A stretch of 11,774 nt of DNA from Candidatus Neomicrothrix sp. UBA4542. GTDB lineage: Bacteria; Actinomycetota; Acidimicrobiia; Acidimicrobiales; Poriferisodalaceae. The stretch lies in NCBI GenBank assembly GCA_002388005.1, contig DGLO01000028.1, positions 561-12,334 of the forward strand, written 5' to 3'. This document shows positions 1-7,436 of the stretch, piece by piece (positions within the stretch are counted from its first letter, which is position 1; every line of letters starts with the position of its first letter). The position numbers and the translations under genes are program-made. The notes beneath the pieces are model-generated. The model was not told where the DNA came from, made no database searches, and was given only the letters and a program-made list of their open reading frames with translations.

Positions 1-875
1 ACGAACCCAAACTCCTCGCCGAGGGCCGTGAAGATGAAGTCGGTTTCTTGCTCAGGAACGAGGTTCAAGTTGGTTTGAGTCCCCTGCAACCATCCTTGAC
101 CTCGAAACCCGCCAGCACCAATCGCTATTTGAGACTGATTGACGTTGTAGGAGGCTCCCCGCACGTCGAAGCCGGGGTCTAAGAAAGCGGTCAGTCGCTG
201 TTCTTGCGACTCTCGAAGGAGCTCTGGTCCGCCTAGGTTGTCGCTGTTAAACACGGCGACTACGACGATTATTCCAATCACCGTTGTGACAAATATGTGT
301 TTGAGTTGCGCCCCAGCGACAAGCAAAACACCCATACCGATAGCTACGAAGACGAGCATCGTTCCGAGATCCGGTTGGAGATATATGAGTCCTAGCGGAA
401 CAGCGAGCATCAGATAGGCGTTGGAGAGGGTGACCAGTCGAAGACGGCCCCCCTGGTTGGCGACGAAAGCAGCTAACGCTACAACCACTGCAACTTTTGC
501 AAACTCTGCAGGCTGAATCTGAAAGGTTACGCCCGGCAGTTCGTACCAAGCTCGGGCGCCGTTGCGTTCGACCCCAAAGAACAGCACACCGACAAGCGAA
601 AGCATGACGATTAGGTAGGCGGAATTAGCGAAGTCTTTGTACAGGCGGTAGTCAAGAAATGTCGCAGCAAACATCACGATGATTCCGATAGCAACGAAAA
701 GGATCTGACGTCTAGCGAATGTTGCTGGGTCTTGACCGTTGAACTCAAGTATTCGCCAGGTTGCGGAGTAGTTGAGCGCTACACCTATCGCCGACAATGC
801 CACAGCTATGAGACCCAGTGAGTAGTCGGCATAGCGAAGAGGTGACCGCAATTCTTTTCGGAATGGCAGATTCAT
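1..875 (-). CDS. rodA: RodA, SEDS-family peptidoglycan glycosyltransferase (N-terminal 291 residues, cut by window edge)
   Basis: RodA polymerises lipid II into glycan strands in the cytoplasmic membrane, working with PBP2 and the MreBCD scaffold during side-wall growth. I translated it by hand from the ATG at 875; the frame stays open to base 1, so the C-terminus lies outside the window. SEDS marks are clear: several hydrophobic membrane spans from about residue 17 on, NGARAWYELPGVTFQIQPAEFAK near residue 107-127, LQPDLGT at 166-172, FLDPGFDVRGASYNVNQSQIA at 231-251, and VPEQETDFIFTALGEEFGF at 273-291, the usual RodA signature. By family comparison Asp237 (in GFDVRG) should be the essential acidic residue. 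The start overlaps the mrdA stop as ATGA, so translation is probably coupled to mrdA. FtsW is the alternative, but the position directly after mrdA in an mre operon favours RodA. Confidence 0.95.
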   Translation of the reverse strand, partial: MNLPFRKELRSPLRYADYSLGLIAVALSAIGVALNYSATWRILEFNGQDPATFARRQILFVAIGIIVMFAATFLDYRLYKDFANSAYLIVMLSLVGVLFFGVERNGARAWYELPGVTFQIQPAEFAKVAVVVALAAFVANQGGRLRLVTLSNAYLMLAVPLGLIYLQPDLGTMLVFVAIGMGVLLVAGAQLKHIFVTTVIGIIVVVAVFNSDNLGGPELLRESQEQRLTAFLDPGFDVRGASYNVNQSQIAIGAGGFRGQGWLQGTQTNLNLVPEQETDFIFTALGEEFGF

Positions 876-3004
876 TGGTCGCGTTCCTCGAGATCAGGGA
901 TGCCATCACCATCGGCATCTTCGGGGGTATTGGCACGCGGAACTTGGACGCCCCACGGGCATCCTTCGGGTACATATCCAACGAACGCTTCATACCCGCG
1001 CAGCGCTTCGGGTACCTCGGGACATTCAGGCTGAGGCGGGATGAACGCCACCTGGGGGTCTGGCCATCGTTGTTCGTAAGCGCGTAAAGCTTCAATGATT
1101 CGGCGAGCCACAGGCGCAGCGGCCTCACCACCAAAGCCAGCTTCTTCCATAACTACCGCGACAACATAACGGGGGTCGTGTTGAGGAGCCCACGCTACGA
1201 ACACGGCGGAGTCCTCTTTTTTGCGCTGTAGAACTGGGTTCCGTCCCTCAGCTTGTGCTGTTCCTGTCTTTCCTGCCACCGCGTAACCGCTACTGTCATA
1301 TCCGTCAAACGCGCGCCACGCTGTTCCTCGACGACTCTTACTGGCTACCCCGTGCAGGCCTTCTCGCACGACTGCCGATCCCTCAGGGAATTCAACGATG
1401 CGTTGGATCCGGGGCTCGAATTCTATGACGGACTCCCCGAACTGATCACTGGAACGAGATATGACCCGCTCAACGACGTTCGGGCTGAATAGCGTGCCGC
1501 CGTTAGCGAAGGTGCCATATGCGTTCGCTAGTTGCGTTGCTGTGACGGAGACGAAGCCTTGACCTATGCCGGTGTTGATGTTGTCACCTGGTAACCATCG
1601 CGTAGATTCGCCATACGGGTTGTAAGCCTCGGGGTTAGCTTCGAAGAGACGTTTTTTGATTTCTTCGTCACCAATACGCCCACTCTTTTCAAACGGCAGT
1701 TGTATTCCGGTCTGGTTGCCAAAACCGAGGACCTGAGCCATATCTTGGATCGCCCACTGTTCTTCGCCTCGAATCCAATAAAGGTCATGTGCGACCTTGT
1801 AGAAGTAGGCGTCGCTTGAGCGGGTGATGGCTGACGATAGATCAACTATTCCCAAGGGTGCTTTGTCGGCGTTGTAGAAGGTGCAACGGCCGGTGCAACC
1901 GTATTTTTCCGGAATCTTGAAGTATCCGATGTCGTAGTACGCGGCGCGGGGCGATATCAGTCGGGCCTCGAGCCCCGCTAGAGCGGTAATGAGTTTGAAT
2001 ACGGATCCAGGCGCGTATAGCCCTTGAACTGCTCGATTGTTGAGAGCACCAGGCGCATACGGGTTCTCAAATACTGATTGATACTCAGCGGTTGTTAGCC
2101 CACCTACCAGCCAGTTGGGGTCGAAAGTCGGATGGGATGCCATCGCTAACACGTCACCATTTCGCACGTCCATCACTACCGCGGCGCCACCAATGGAAGG
2201 GAAGAAAAATCCGCTGTCTTCACTCACGGTTTTCCGGGCAGCTATCAGGCCTTGCCGAAGATATGACTCGGTCGCGGCCTGAAGGTCTACATCGATGGAG
2301 ACAACAACATCAGCTCCTGGTTGAGGTAGAACCTCGCTCACAACGCGGTGCACGCGGCCTGTGCTATCAACTTCGAGTTCGGTGCGGCCGGGACGGCCAT
2401 GAAGATCATTCTCAAAGATTTCTTCGATACCTGATTTACCTACCCGTTCAGAGGGCAGGTAGCCGGCTTTCACGAGTCTGTCTTGTTGCCCTTGCGACAT
2501 CGCTCCGACATACCCCACGACATGAGCACCAATTTCGTTTTGTGGGTAGACGCGACTCATCGCCCACTTGGCTTCGACTCCAGGCAGGGACTGCTCGGCG
2601 ACCCGAAGAAGGCCATATTCGTCGAGTCCCGATGCGACAACTTTTGCGGCCAGCGGATGCGTTTGCTTGTCGTTGAGACGGGAAGCCAGCGTTTGTACGG
2701 GGATATCGAGCAACCCCGATAATCGCTCGAGTACGTAGTCGATTTGACCCGGCGCGTAACGGGATCTGTTCACTGTGACGATACCTGTTCGGACGTTGTC
2801 GGCGAGGACTACTCCATGGCGGTCAAGAATGCGCCCGCGGGTGGGTTGAGTAATGACTATTTCGACATGGTTTAGAAGCGCTTGTTCCGATAGTTCTTCA
2901 GATGTCAGCACTTGCAGATACCAAGCGCGGGTGAAGAGTGCAGCGAAAAGACCGACGATGAGAAACCCGAGAAATGCAAGCCTTCTGTTCAGTTGCTCAT
3001 TCAT
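872..3004 (-). CDS. mrdA: Penicillin-binding protein 2 (class B PBP, elongasome transpeptidase)
   Basis: Class B PBP that crosslinks new peptidoglycan made by RodA; 710 aa. A single membrane anchor lies at about residues 9-27, then the pedestal domain (TRGRILDRHG at 55-64), then the transpeptidase domain with SVFK (catalytic Ser334, Lys337), SSD (396-398) and KTG (579-581). It is somewhat longer than E. coli PBP2. The extra length is mostly a tail after about residue 645 that is proline-rich, has two cysteines (661 and 682) and ends with DADGDGIPD (696-704), which resembles a thrombospondin type 3 or EF-hand-like calcium site. Two more cysteines sit at 370 and 374. The ATG overlaps the mreD stop as ATGA and no ribosome binding site is visible, which points to translational coupling. 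The family assignment is secure; the role of the tail is unknown. Confidence 0.96.
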   Translation of the reverse strand: MNEQLNRRLAFLGFLIVGLFAALFTRAWYLQVLTSEELSEQALLNHVEIVITQPTRGRILDRHGVVLADNVRTGIVTVNRSRYAPGQIDYVLERLSGLLDIPVQTLASRLNDKQTHPLAAKVVASGLDEYGLLRVAEQSLPGVEAKWAMSRVYPQNEIGAHVVGYVGAMSQGQQDRLVKAGYLPSERVGKSGIEEIFENDLHGRPGRTELEVDSTGRVHRVVSEVLPQPGADVVVSIDVDLQAATESYLRQGLIAARKTVSEDSGFFFPSIGGAAVVMDVRNGDVLAMASHPTFDPNWLVGGLTTAEYQSVFENPYAPGALNNRAVQGLYAPGSVFKLITALAGLEARLISPRAAYYDIGYFKIPEKYGCTGRCTFYNADKAPLGIVDLSSAITRSSDAYFYKVAHDLYWIRGEEQWAIQDMAQVLGFGNQTGIQLPFEKSGRIGDEEIKKRLFEANPEAYNPYGESTRWLPGDNINTGIGQGFVSVTATQLANAYGTFANGGTLFSPNVVERVISRSSDQFGESVIEFEPRIQRIVEFPEGSAVVREGLHGVASKSRRGTAWRAFDGYDSSGYAVAGKTGTAQAEGRNPVLQRKKEDSAVFVAWAPQHDPRYVVAVVMEEAGFGGEAAAPVARRIIEALRAYEQRWPDPQVAFIPPQPECPEVPEALRGYEAFVGYVPEGCPWGVQVPRANTPEDADGDGIPDLEERDQ

Positions 3005-3519
3005 TGGTCAGATGCAATTGCTGGAAATCTGAGCGCGAGCGACCAGCGAACGAGCGGACTTAGCAGTAGCGCTATTGGACCAGCAGCTGCTGCTGTCACG
3101 AGAGCAATTGCTCCTAACTCTCGTCGAGTCACATATTCCAAACCAATCAGCGCACCAAAACCCGCGAAGAGAGCGGTAGCTGTTGCCCCCAGGAGAGCGA
3201 CCGCGAGGGAACGTGTGATTGCGTGCCGTTCAGCCAAATGAAGAGACACCGATCCTGCGGCGAAACCTATAAGCGAAAACGTTAGGGCGGTCATTCCAAA
3301 CGGGGTTTGCAAAGCCAGGTCAACGACTAGCCCAGCAAGAAACCCTACGAACGCGCCCCTTTGGGGGCTGAGGTGTAAGCCGACTAACACCACCAGTATG
3401 AGCGGTAGATCAATGACATAACCCCCCATTCTGAAATGCGGCACTACCGATACTTGGATTACGAAGGCGGTGACAAATAATGCTCCAAGCCTCCCGGCGA
3501 CGTTTGCTCCAAATTTCAC
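3001..3519 (-). CDS. mreD: MreD, rod-shape-determining membrane protein
   Basis: Small integral membrane protein of 172 aa that links MreC and the elongasome enzymes to the inner side of the membrane. The sequence is almost wholly hydrophobic, with about five or six predicted spans (roughly residues 8-26, 35-50, 55-70, 74-96, 103-127 and 136-155). The stretch DLPLILVVLVGLHLSPQRGA (37-56) followed by GFLAGLVVDLALQTPFG (59-75) is the conserved core of MreD proteins. The start is a GTG that overlaps the mreC stop as GTGA, and the stop overlaps the mrdA start as ATGA, so it is locked into the operon. MreD is poorly conserved, so position between mreC and mrdA carries much of the call. Confidence 0.92.
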   Translation of the reverse strand: MKFGANVAGRLGALFVTAFVIQVSVVPHFRMGGYVIDLPLILVVLVGLHLSPQRGAFVGFLAGLVVDLALQTPFGMTALTFSLIGFAAGSVSLHLAERHAITRSLAVALLGATATALFAGFGALIGLEYVTRRELGAIALVTAAAAGPIALLLSPLVRWSLALRFPAIASDQ

Positions 3520-4433
3520 GGTGTAGAACCCTCAGATTCGACATCTGCTACGTCGTCTTGGGGTACGCGATCGACGATGACTGGCTCAGGAGCGTCCGGA
3601 TAGAACAGGAGCACTTGAACCCAACGAAGTCGATCCAGATCAGCGGCCGGGTGAACAGTGATGCGCTGAGTTCCCTGAACTGCATTGGGAACGACGTCAA
3701 CGACGGTGCCGATGAGGAGACCCTCTGGGAAAGTGCTCCCTTGGAAACCGCTGGTCACCACGGTCTCACCTGGAATAACCACCGTGTCGAGTTCGATAAA
3801 ACTGACTTCTAGATCGCTGTTGCGCCCCCGACCAGACGCGATCCCGTCGTCGCCTGATCGAGCCATTCGTATGCCAACATCAAAGTTGGGGTCGGTCAGC
3901 AATTCAACTTGGGATCGGGTTACCGAGACGTTGGAAATTCTCCCAATTACGCCTGCCCCGGTCTCGACTGGCATTCCGACGGCAATCCCGTCACGTGAAC
4001 CCTTGTCCAGTTCGAGGGTGCGTTGGTAATTTGATATCGGCGCATCAATTACGCGAGCGGTTCGGCGGCCGACCTGAGCGACGCGGTCTCTAGCGCCGAG
4101 CAGTGCAAGCAAAGATTTACGTTCGCGTTCAATCTCCCCAACTTCGAGTACTGAGCTTTGCAGTTCCGCAATCTTTGCTCGCAACAAAGCATTGCGGGCT
4201 TCAAGGTCGTCGTAACTGGTTACCGCTTCCCACGCTCCTCCTACCGGTTCGAGAATTCGCGACGTGTTGGAACGGAGAGGTCCCAAAGCGTCGAGCACAA
4301 CCCCGCGAGCGGTGTCTATGGCTCCACCCTCAGTTCGAACGTCGATGGTGATGAGAACTAGCGATGTGAAAACAAGTAGACCGAGTCGAAATTTTGAGCT
4401 CCGACTCCTCCGAGAGGTTGAGTGCCCCAACAC
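3516..4433 (-). CDS. mreC: MreC, rod-shape-determining protein
   Basis: Bitopic protein of 305 aa that joins the cytoplasmic MreB filament to PBP2 and RodA on the outside. A short basic N-terminus (SRRSRSSKFR) is followed by one membrane span at about 17-31, a coiled coil at about 73-113 (DLEARNALLRAKIAELQSS region) and the two-barrel beta domain at about 122-280. In the latter, TARVIDAPISNYQRTLELDKG and GMPVETGAGVIGRI match the family. The C-terminal 25 residues are acidic and look disordered. The GTG start lies 12 bases after the mreB stop; no good upstream alternative exists because the frame runs into mreB without a better signal. The stop overlaps the mreD GTG by four bases. Confidence 0.95.
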   Translation of the reverse strand: MLGHSTSRRSRSSKFRLGLLVFTSLVLITIDVRTEGGAIDTARGVVLDALGPLRSNTSRILEPVGGAWEAVTSYDDLEARNALLRAKIAELQSSVLEVGEIERERKSLLALLGARDRVAQVGRRTARVIDAPISNYQRTLELDKGSRDGIAVGMPVETGAGVIGRISNVSVTRSQVELLTDPNFDVGIRMARSGDDGIASGRGRNSDLEVSFIELDTVVIPGETVVTSGFQGSTFPEGLLIGTVVDVVPNAVQGTQRITVHPAADLDRLRWVQVLLFYPDAPEPVIVDRVPQDDVADVESEGSTP

Positions 4434-4445
4434 CGCCGATACCGC

Positions 4446-5498
4446 TCAGTATTGATCGCCCGATGAGAACAGCACACCTCGAAGCACTTCGAATTCTTCG
4501 AGGGACTGTCCCGAACCGCGAGCGACCGCGTAGAGGGGGTCAGGAGTAATTCTGATCGGCATTCCTGTTTCGTTTGCCAACCGCTGATCAAGACCCCGGA
4601 GCAACGCTCCCCCGCCAGCGAGCGTGATTCCTTGGTCCATGATGTCCGCAGCTAGTTCCGGGGGTGTTTGATCGAGTGTGAATTTGACCGTGTCGATGAT
4701 CGATCCGATCGGTTCTTCCAATGCTTCTCGCATTTCAACGCTGCTGACTGTGACGGTTTTGGGTAAACCGGTGACGAGATCTCGTCCACGGATTTCTGCA
4801 TACATTTCGTCCGTGAGTGGCCACGCGGAACCCAAAGCGACCTTTACTTCCTCGGCGGTACTGTCGCCAAGGGCGACGCTGTATTCCTTCTTGACGTATT
4901 GGGCGATCGAATCGTCCATAACGTCGCCGCCCACCCGAGCTGACTGGGCGGCGACGATTCCCCCGAGCGAAATAACGGCAACTTCGGTGGTGCCACCGCC
5001 TATATCGACAATCATGCTGCCGCGTGGTGATTGAACCGGAAGCCCGGCTCCAATTGCAGCGGCCATTGGCTCTTCGATAATGAATGCTGGTTTTCGGGCC
5101 CCGGCATATTCAGCCGCTTCTTGGACAGCCCGCTGTTCGACTCCTGTTATCCCCGAGGGAACGCAAATCACCATGCGGGGCTTAGCCCAACGACTTCCCG
5201 AGATCTGGTCAATGAAGTAGCGAAGCATTTTTTCGCACACGTCGAAATCTGCGATAACACCGTCTTTGAGAGGCCGAACTACTTGAATGTGAGCTGGAGT
5301 TCTGCCGGCCATACGTTTGGCGTCATGTCCGACGGCTAGTGGAGTTCCGCTAGTGACGTCAAGGGCTACGACTGACGGTTGATCTAGGACGATCCCTCTG
5401 CCTCGGACGTACACAAGGGTGTTCGCGGTTCCAAGATCTACCGCTATGTCTCTGCCGCGAAAGCTTCTGCCGCCACCGCGCTTTCTCATAGCGGCCAC
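4446..5498 (-). CDS. mreB: MreB, actin-like rod-shape-determining ATPase
   Basis: Bacterial actin of 350 aa that forms membrane-bound filaments and guides side-wall synthesis. Actin-fold motifs appear in order: phosphate 1 DLGTANTLVYVRG (21-33), connect 1 around VIADFDVCEKMLRYFI (81-96), CVPSGITGVEQRAV (112-125), EEPMAAAIGAGLPV (142-155), phosphate 2 IVDIGGGTTEVAV (163-175) and the adenosine motif ITLAGGGALLRGLD (291-304). The start is uncertain: the listed GTG at 5498 and an in-frame ATG at 5489 (three codons later) are both possible, and neither has a convincing ribosome binding site. The ATG would give a 347-residue protein. The 84-bp gap to ndk may hold the operon promoter, though none could be recognised. 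First gene of the mreBCD-mrdA-rodA run. Confidence 0.97.
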   Translation of the reverse strand: MAAMRKRGGGRSFRGRDIAVDLGTANTLVYVRGRGIVLDQPSVVALDVTSGTPLAVGHDAKRMAGRTPAHIQVVRPLKDGVIADFDVCEKMLRYFIDQISGSRWAKPRMVICVPSGITGVEQRAVQEAAEYAGARKPAFIIEEPMAAAIGAGLPVQSPRGSMIVDIGGGTTEVAVISLGGIVAAQSARVGGDVMDDSIAQYVKKEYSVALGDSTAEEVKVALGSAWPLTDEMYAEIRGRDLVTGLPKTVTVSSVEMREALEEPIGSIIDTVKFTLDQTPPELAADIMDQGITLAGGGALLRGLDQRLANETGMPIRITPDPLYAVARGSGQSLEEFEVLRGVLFSSGDQY

Positions 5499-5582
5499 CG
5501 CAAAGTAGTTGACCGAAGTTTCGCCGATTTCTGGGCGACGCTCACTCTTGGTCTAACGGCTGCGCGGGTCATGGTTTCCCAG

Positions 5583-6002
5583 TCAGGCACCCGGGAAGAA
5601 AAGGTTGATTTCGCGTTCGGCCGATTCGTTTGAATCGGATCCATGCACAAGATTTTCGGTCACCATCAGACCTAAGTCACCCCGAATCGTTCCTGGTGCT
5701 GCCTCAGCGGGGTTGGTGGCCCCCATCAGATTTCGGACTATCGCGTAGACGTCGTCGCCTGCGTCATCGGAACCTTCTACCACCATCAACATTGCTGGCG
5801 AGCGGGTACTGAAAGCGATGAGGTCTTCAAAGAAGGGTTTCCCTTCATGCTCTTCGTAATGGGTTTGTGCTGTGGCGCGATCGACTGTGCGCAGTTCTGC
5901 TCGGCTGAGCGTCAATCCTTTGCGTTCGATCCTGGCGATGATCTCGCCGACCAGCCCTCGTTCTACCGCGTCAGGCTTGCAGATCACGAGGGTACGGGAC
6001 AC
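5583..6002 (-). CDS. ndk: Nucleoside diphosphate kinase
   Basis: Moves the gamma-phosphate of ATP onto other (deoxy)nucleoside diphosphates through a phosphohistidine, keeping NTP and dNTP pools balanced in the cytoplasm. The 139 residues match the usual bacterial length. Diagnostic segments are TLVICKPDAVERGLVGEII (4-22), NLMGATNPAEAAPGTIRGD (91-109) and NLVHGSDS (117-124), which holds the catalytic His120. The GTG start is supported by an AGGAG five bases upstream. It follows folC by 39 bases and is probably cotranscribed with it. The placement between folC and mreB is the same as in Streptomyces, except that there a small membrane-protein gene separates folC and ndk. Confidence 0.98.
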   Translation of the reverse strand: MSRTLVICKPDAVERGLVGEIIARIERKGLTLSRAELRTVDRATAQTHYEEHEGKPFFEDLIAFSTRSPAMLMVVEGSDDAGDDVYAIVRNLMGATNPAEAAPGTIRGDLGLMVTENLVHGSDSNESAEREINLFFPGA

Positions 6003-6007
6003 TTAGT

Positions 6008-6012
6008 CTCCT
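6008..6012 (-). promoter_or_regulatory. Ribosome binding site of ndk
   Basis: AGGAG on the minus strand, five bases before the GTG at 6002. It decides the ndk start in favour of this GTG. Confidence 0.8.
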
Positions 6013-6041
6013 GGTGTAGGTGTTATCCGTTGGCCGTAAGG

Positions 6042-7436
6042 CTACCGCGAGGCGCTATGGAGTTGGCTTCGGGCCTCAGATGCCACATATAGAGAACCGG
6101 TTACCAGCACTGTGCCGTTTTCTCCTGCAAGTTCGATGGCTCGGTTGAGTGCATCGGCGACATGAGGAACAGTCTCGATCGGCGGTCCGTAATCGCGTAG
6201 GGCGACGCCGAGGGTTTCGGCGGGAATAGCTCGAGGCCAGTTCGCTGCGGTCGCGATGATTGCCCCGAATTCTTTGCCTCGTATCGCGTCCACGAATTCA
6301 ACTGGATCATGTGGTCGGTTAGTTCCCATTACTAAGACCGGGGCCTGTTCGGCGGCGAAGTCGTCGAACAGTGTGTTGGCTGCAACCGTTGCCGCTGGAG
6401 GGTTGTGAGCCCCGTCGATGATGATCAGAGGTTGTCGTTGCATCACTTCGAACCGTGCGGGCAATTCGAGGCGCGCGAATGCTTCAGAGACGACGTCGTC
6501 GTCTAGCTGTTGTCCAAAGAACGCTTCTACGACCGCTACTGCCATCGCCGCGTTTTGTGCCTGATGGCTGCCGTTAACAGGTATAAAGATGTCTTGGTGG
6601 CGACCGTATGGAGTAACTAGATCAATTACTCGTCCCCCAACAGCTAGCCGGTCTTCGGCGACGTCGTACTCAGTTTGGTGGCGCCACAGTTCGCGATGTT
6701 GAGTTTCCGTGATGATGTCAACGAGTTCCGGTGTGGTTTCACCGCAGATCACATGCGAGTTCGGGGATACGATGCCTGCTTTTTCGCGCGTGACGTCTGC
6801 GACCGTGGGTCCGATGATTTCGAGATGGTCTTGGCCGATGTTGGTGATGGCTGCTATGTCGGCTTCGATGACGTTGGTGGCATCCCAGCGGCCGCCCATA
6901 CCAACTTCGATGACGTTGACGTCAACTGCCGTTGCTGCGAACCAGTTGTAGGCTGCGGCGCACAAGATTTCGAAATAGTTCGGTTTTTCCCCCGTTGATT
7001 TCAGGACCCATGGTTCCACTTCGGCGACCTCTGCGAGGGCCCGGGTCATTGACTCGTCGTTGAGAGGTTCATTAGCAATCATGATGCGGTCGTTGACCCG
7101 GTCGATATGTGGGGAGCTGTAGCTGCCAACGTCGAGTCCGGTCGCGCCGATGAGTTCGACCACCATTCGAGATGTGCTTCCCTTGCCGTTCGTTCCAGTG
7201 ATGTGAATCGCTGGGATCTCGTTTTGCGGATCTCCTAATAGGGTCATAAGGGCGCGCATCCGGTCTAAGGATGGGGGTTTCGTCTCGTTGCCACCAAGGT
7301 GTTGTTCGAGGTTGTAATGGTCCTTGAGCCAATCCATGGCATCGGCATAGCTGCCGATTTTTTGTGAGGTTTCGCGTGGTGACGTTCCGCGGGACGTACT
7401 TCGCTTAGGACGCCTGGCGTTCGCCACCGCTGTCAT
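6042..7436 (-). CDS. folC: Bifunctional folylpolyglutamate synthase / dihydrofolate synthase
   Basis: Mur-ligase-like ATP-dependent enzyme that adds glutamate to dihydropteroate and/or to reduced folates, keeping folates in the cell. Of the 464 residues, visible motifs are the P-loop ITGTNGKGS (79-87), SSPHIDRVNDRI (107-118), EVGMGGRWDATNVI (177-190), ITNIGQDHLEIIG (197-209), REKAGIV (217-223) with Lys219 as the expected carbamylated lysine, and the linker/C-domain motif IIIDGAHNPPAAT (338-350). The GGRWDATN form is the actinobacterial one. The ATG at 7436 lies inside clpX, 32 bases before its stop. A GTG three codons later (7427) has an AGGG at a better distance, so the true N-terminus may differ; the first 25 or so residues are basic and not part of the conserved domain. 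Whether both activities are present cannot be told from sequence. Confidence 0.95.
   Translation of the reverse strand: MTAVANARRPKRSTSRGTSPRETSQKIGSYADAMDWLKDHYNLEQHLGGNETKPPSLDRMRALMTLLGDPQNEIPAIHITGTNGKGSTSRMVVELIGATGLDVGSYSSPHIDRVNDRIMIANEPLNDESMTRALAEVAEVEPWVLKSTGEKPNYFEILCAAAYNWFAATAVDVNVIEVGMGGRWDATNVIEADIAAITNIGQDHLEIIGPTVADVTREKAGIVSPNSHVICGETTPELVDIITETQHRELWRHQTEYDVAEDRLAVGGRVIDLVTPYGRHQDIFIPVNGSHQAQNAAMAVAVVEAFFGQQLDDDVVSEAFARLELPARFEVMQRQPLIIIDGAHNPPAATVAANTLFDDFAAEQAPVLVMGTNRPHDPVEFVDAIRGKEFGAIIATAANWPRAIPAETLGVALRDYGPPIETVPHVADALNRAIELAGENGTVLVTGSLYVASEARSQLHSASR

Noticed and set aside
2092..2676. Long plus-strand open frame of 194 codons inside mrdA
   Set aside because: It is fully antisense to the intact PBP2 transpeptidase gene, has no recognisable domain and no ribosome binding site; its composition follows from the opposite strand.
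5518..5545. Short inverted repeat TCGCC...GGCGA in the ndk-mreB gap as a terminator
   Set aside because: Five pairs with an eight-base loop and no T run; too weak to support termination.
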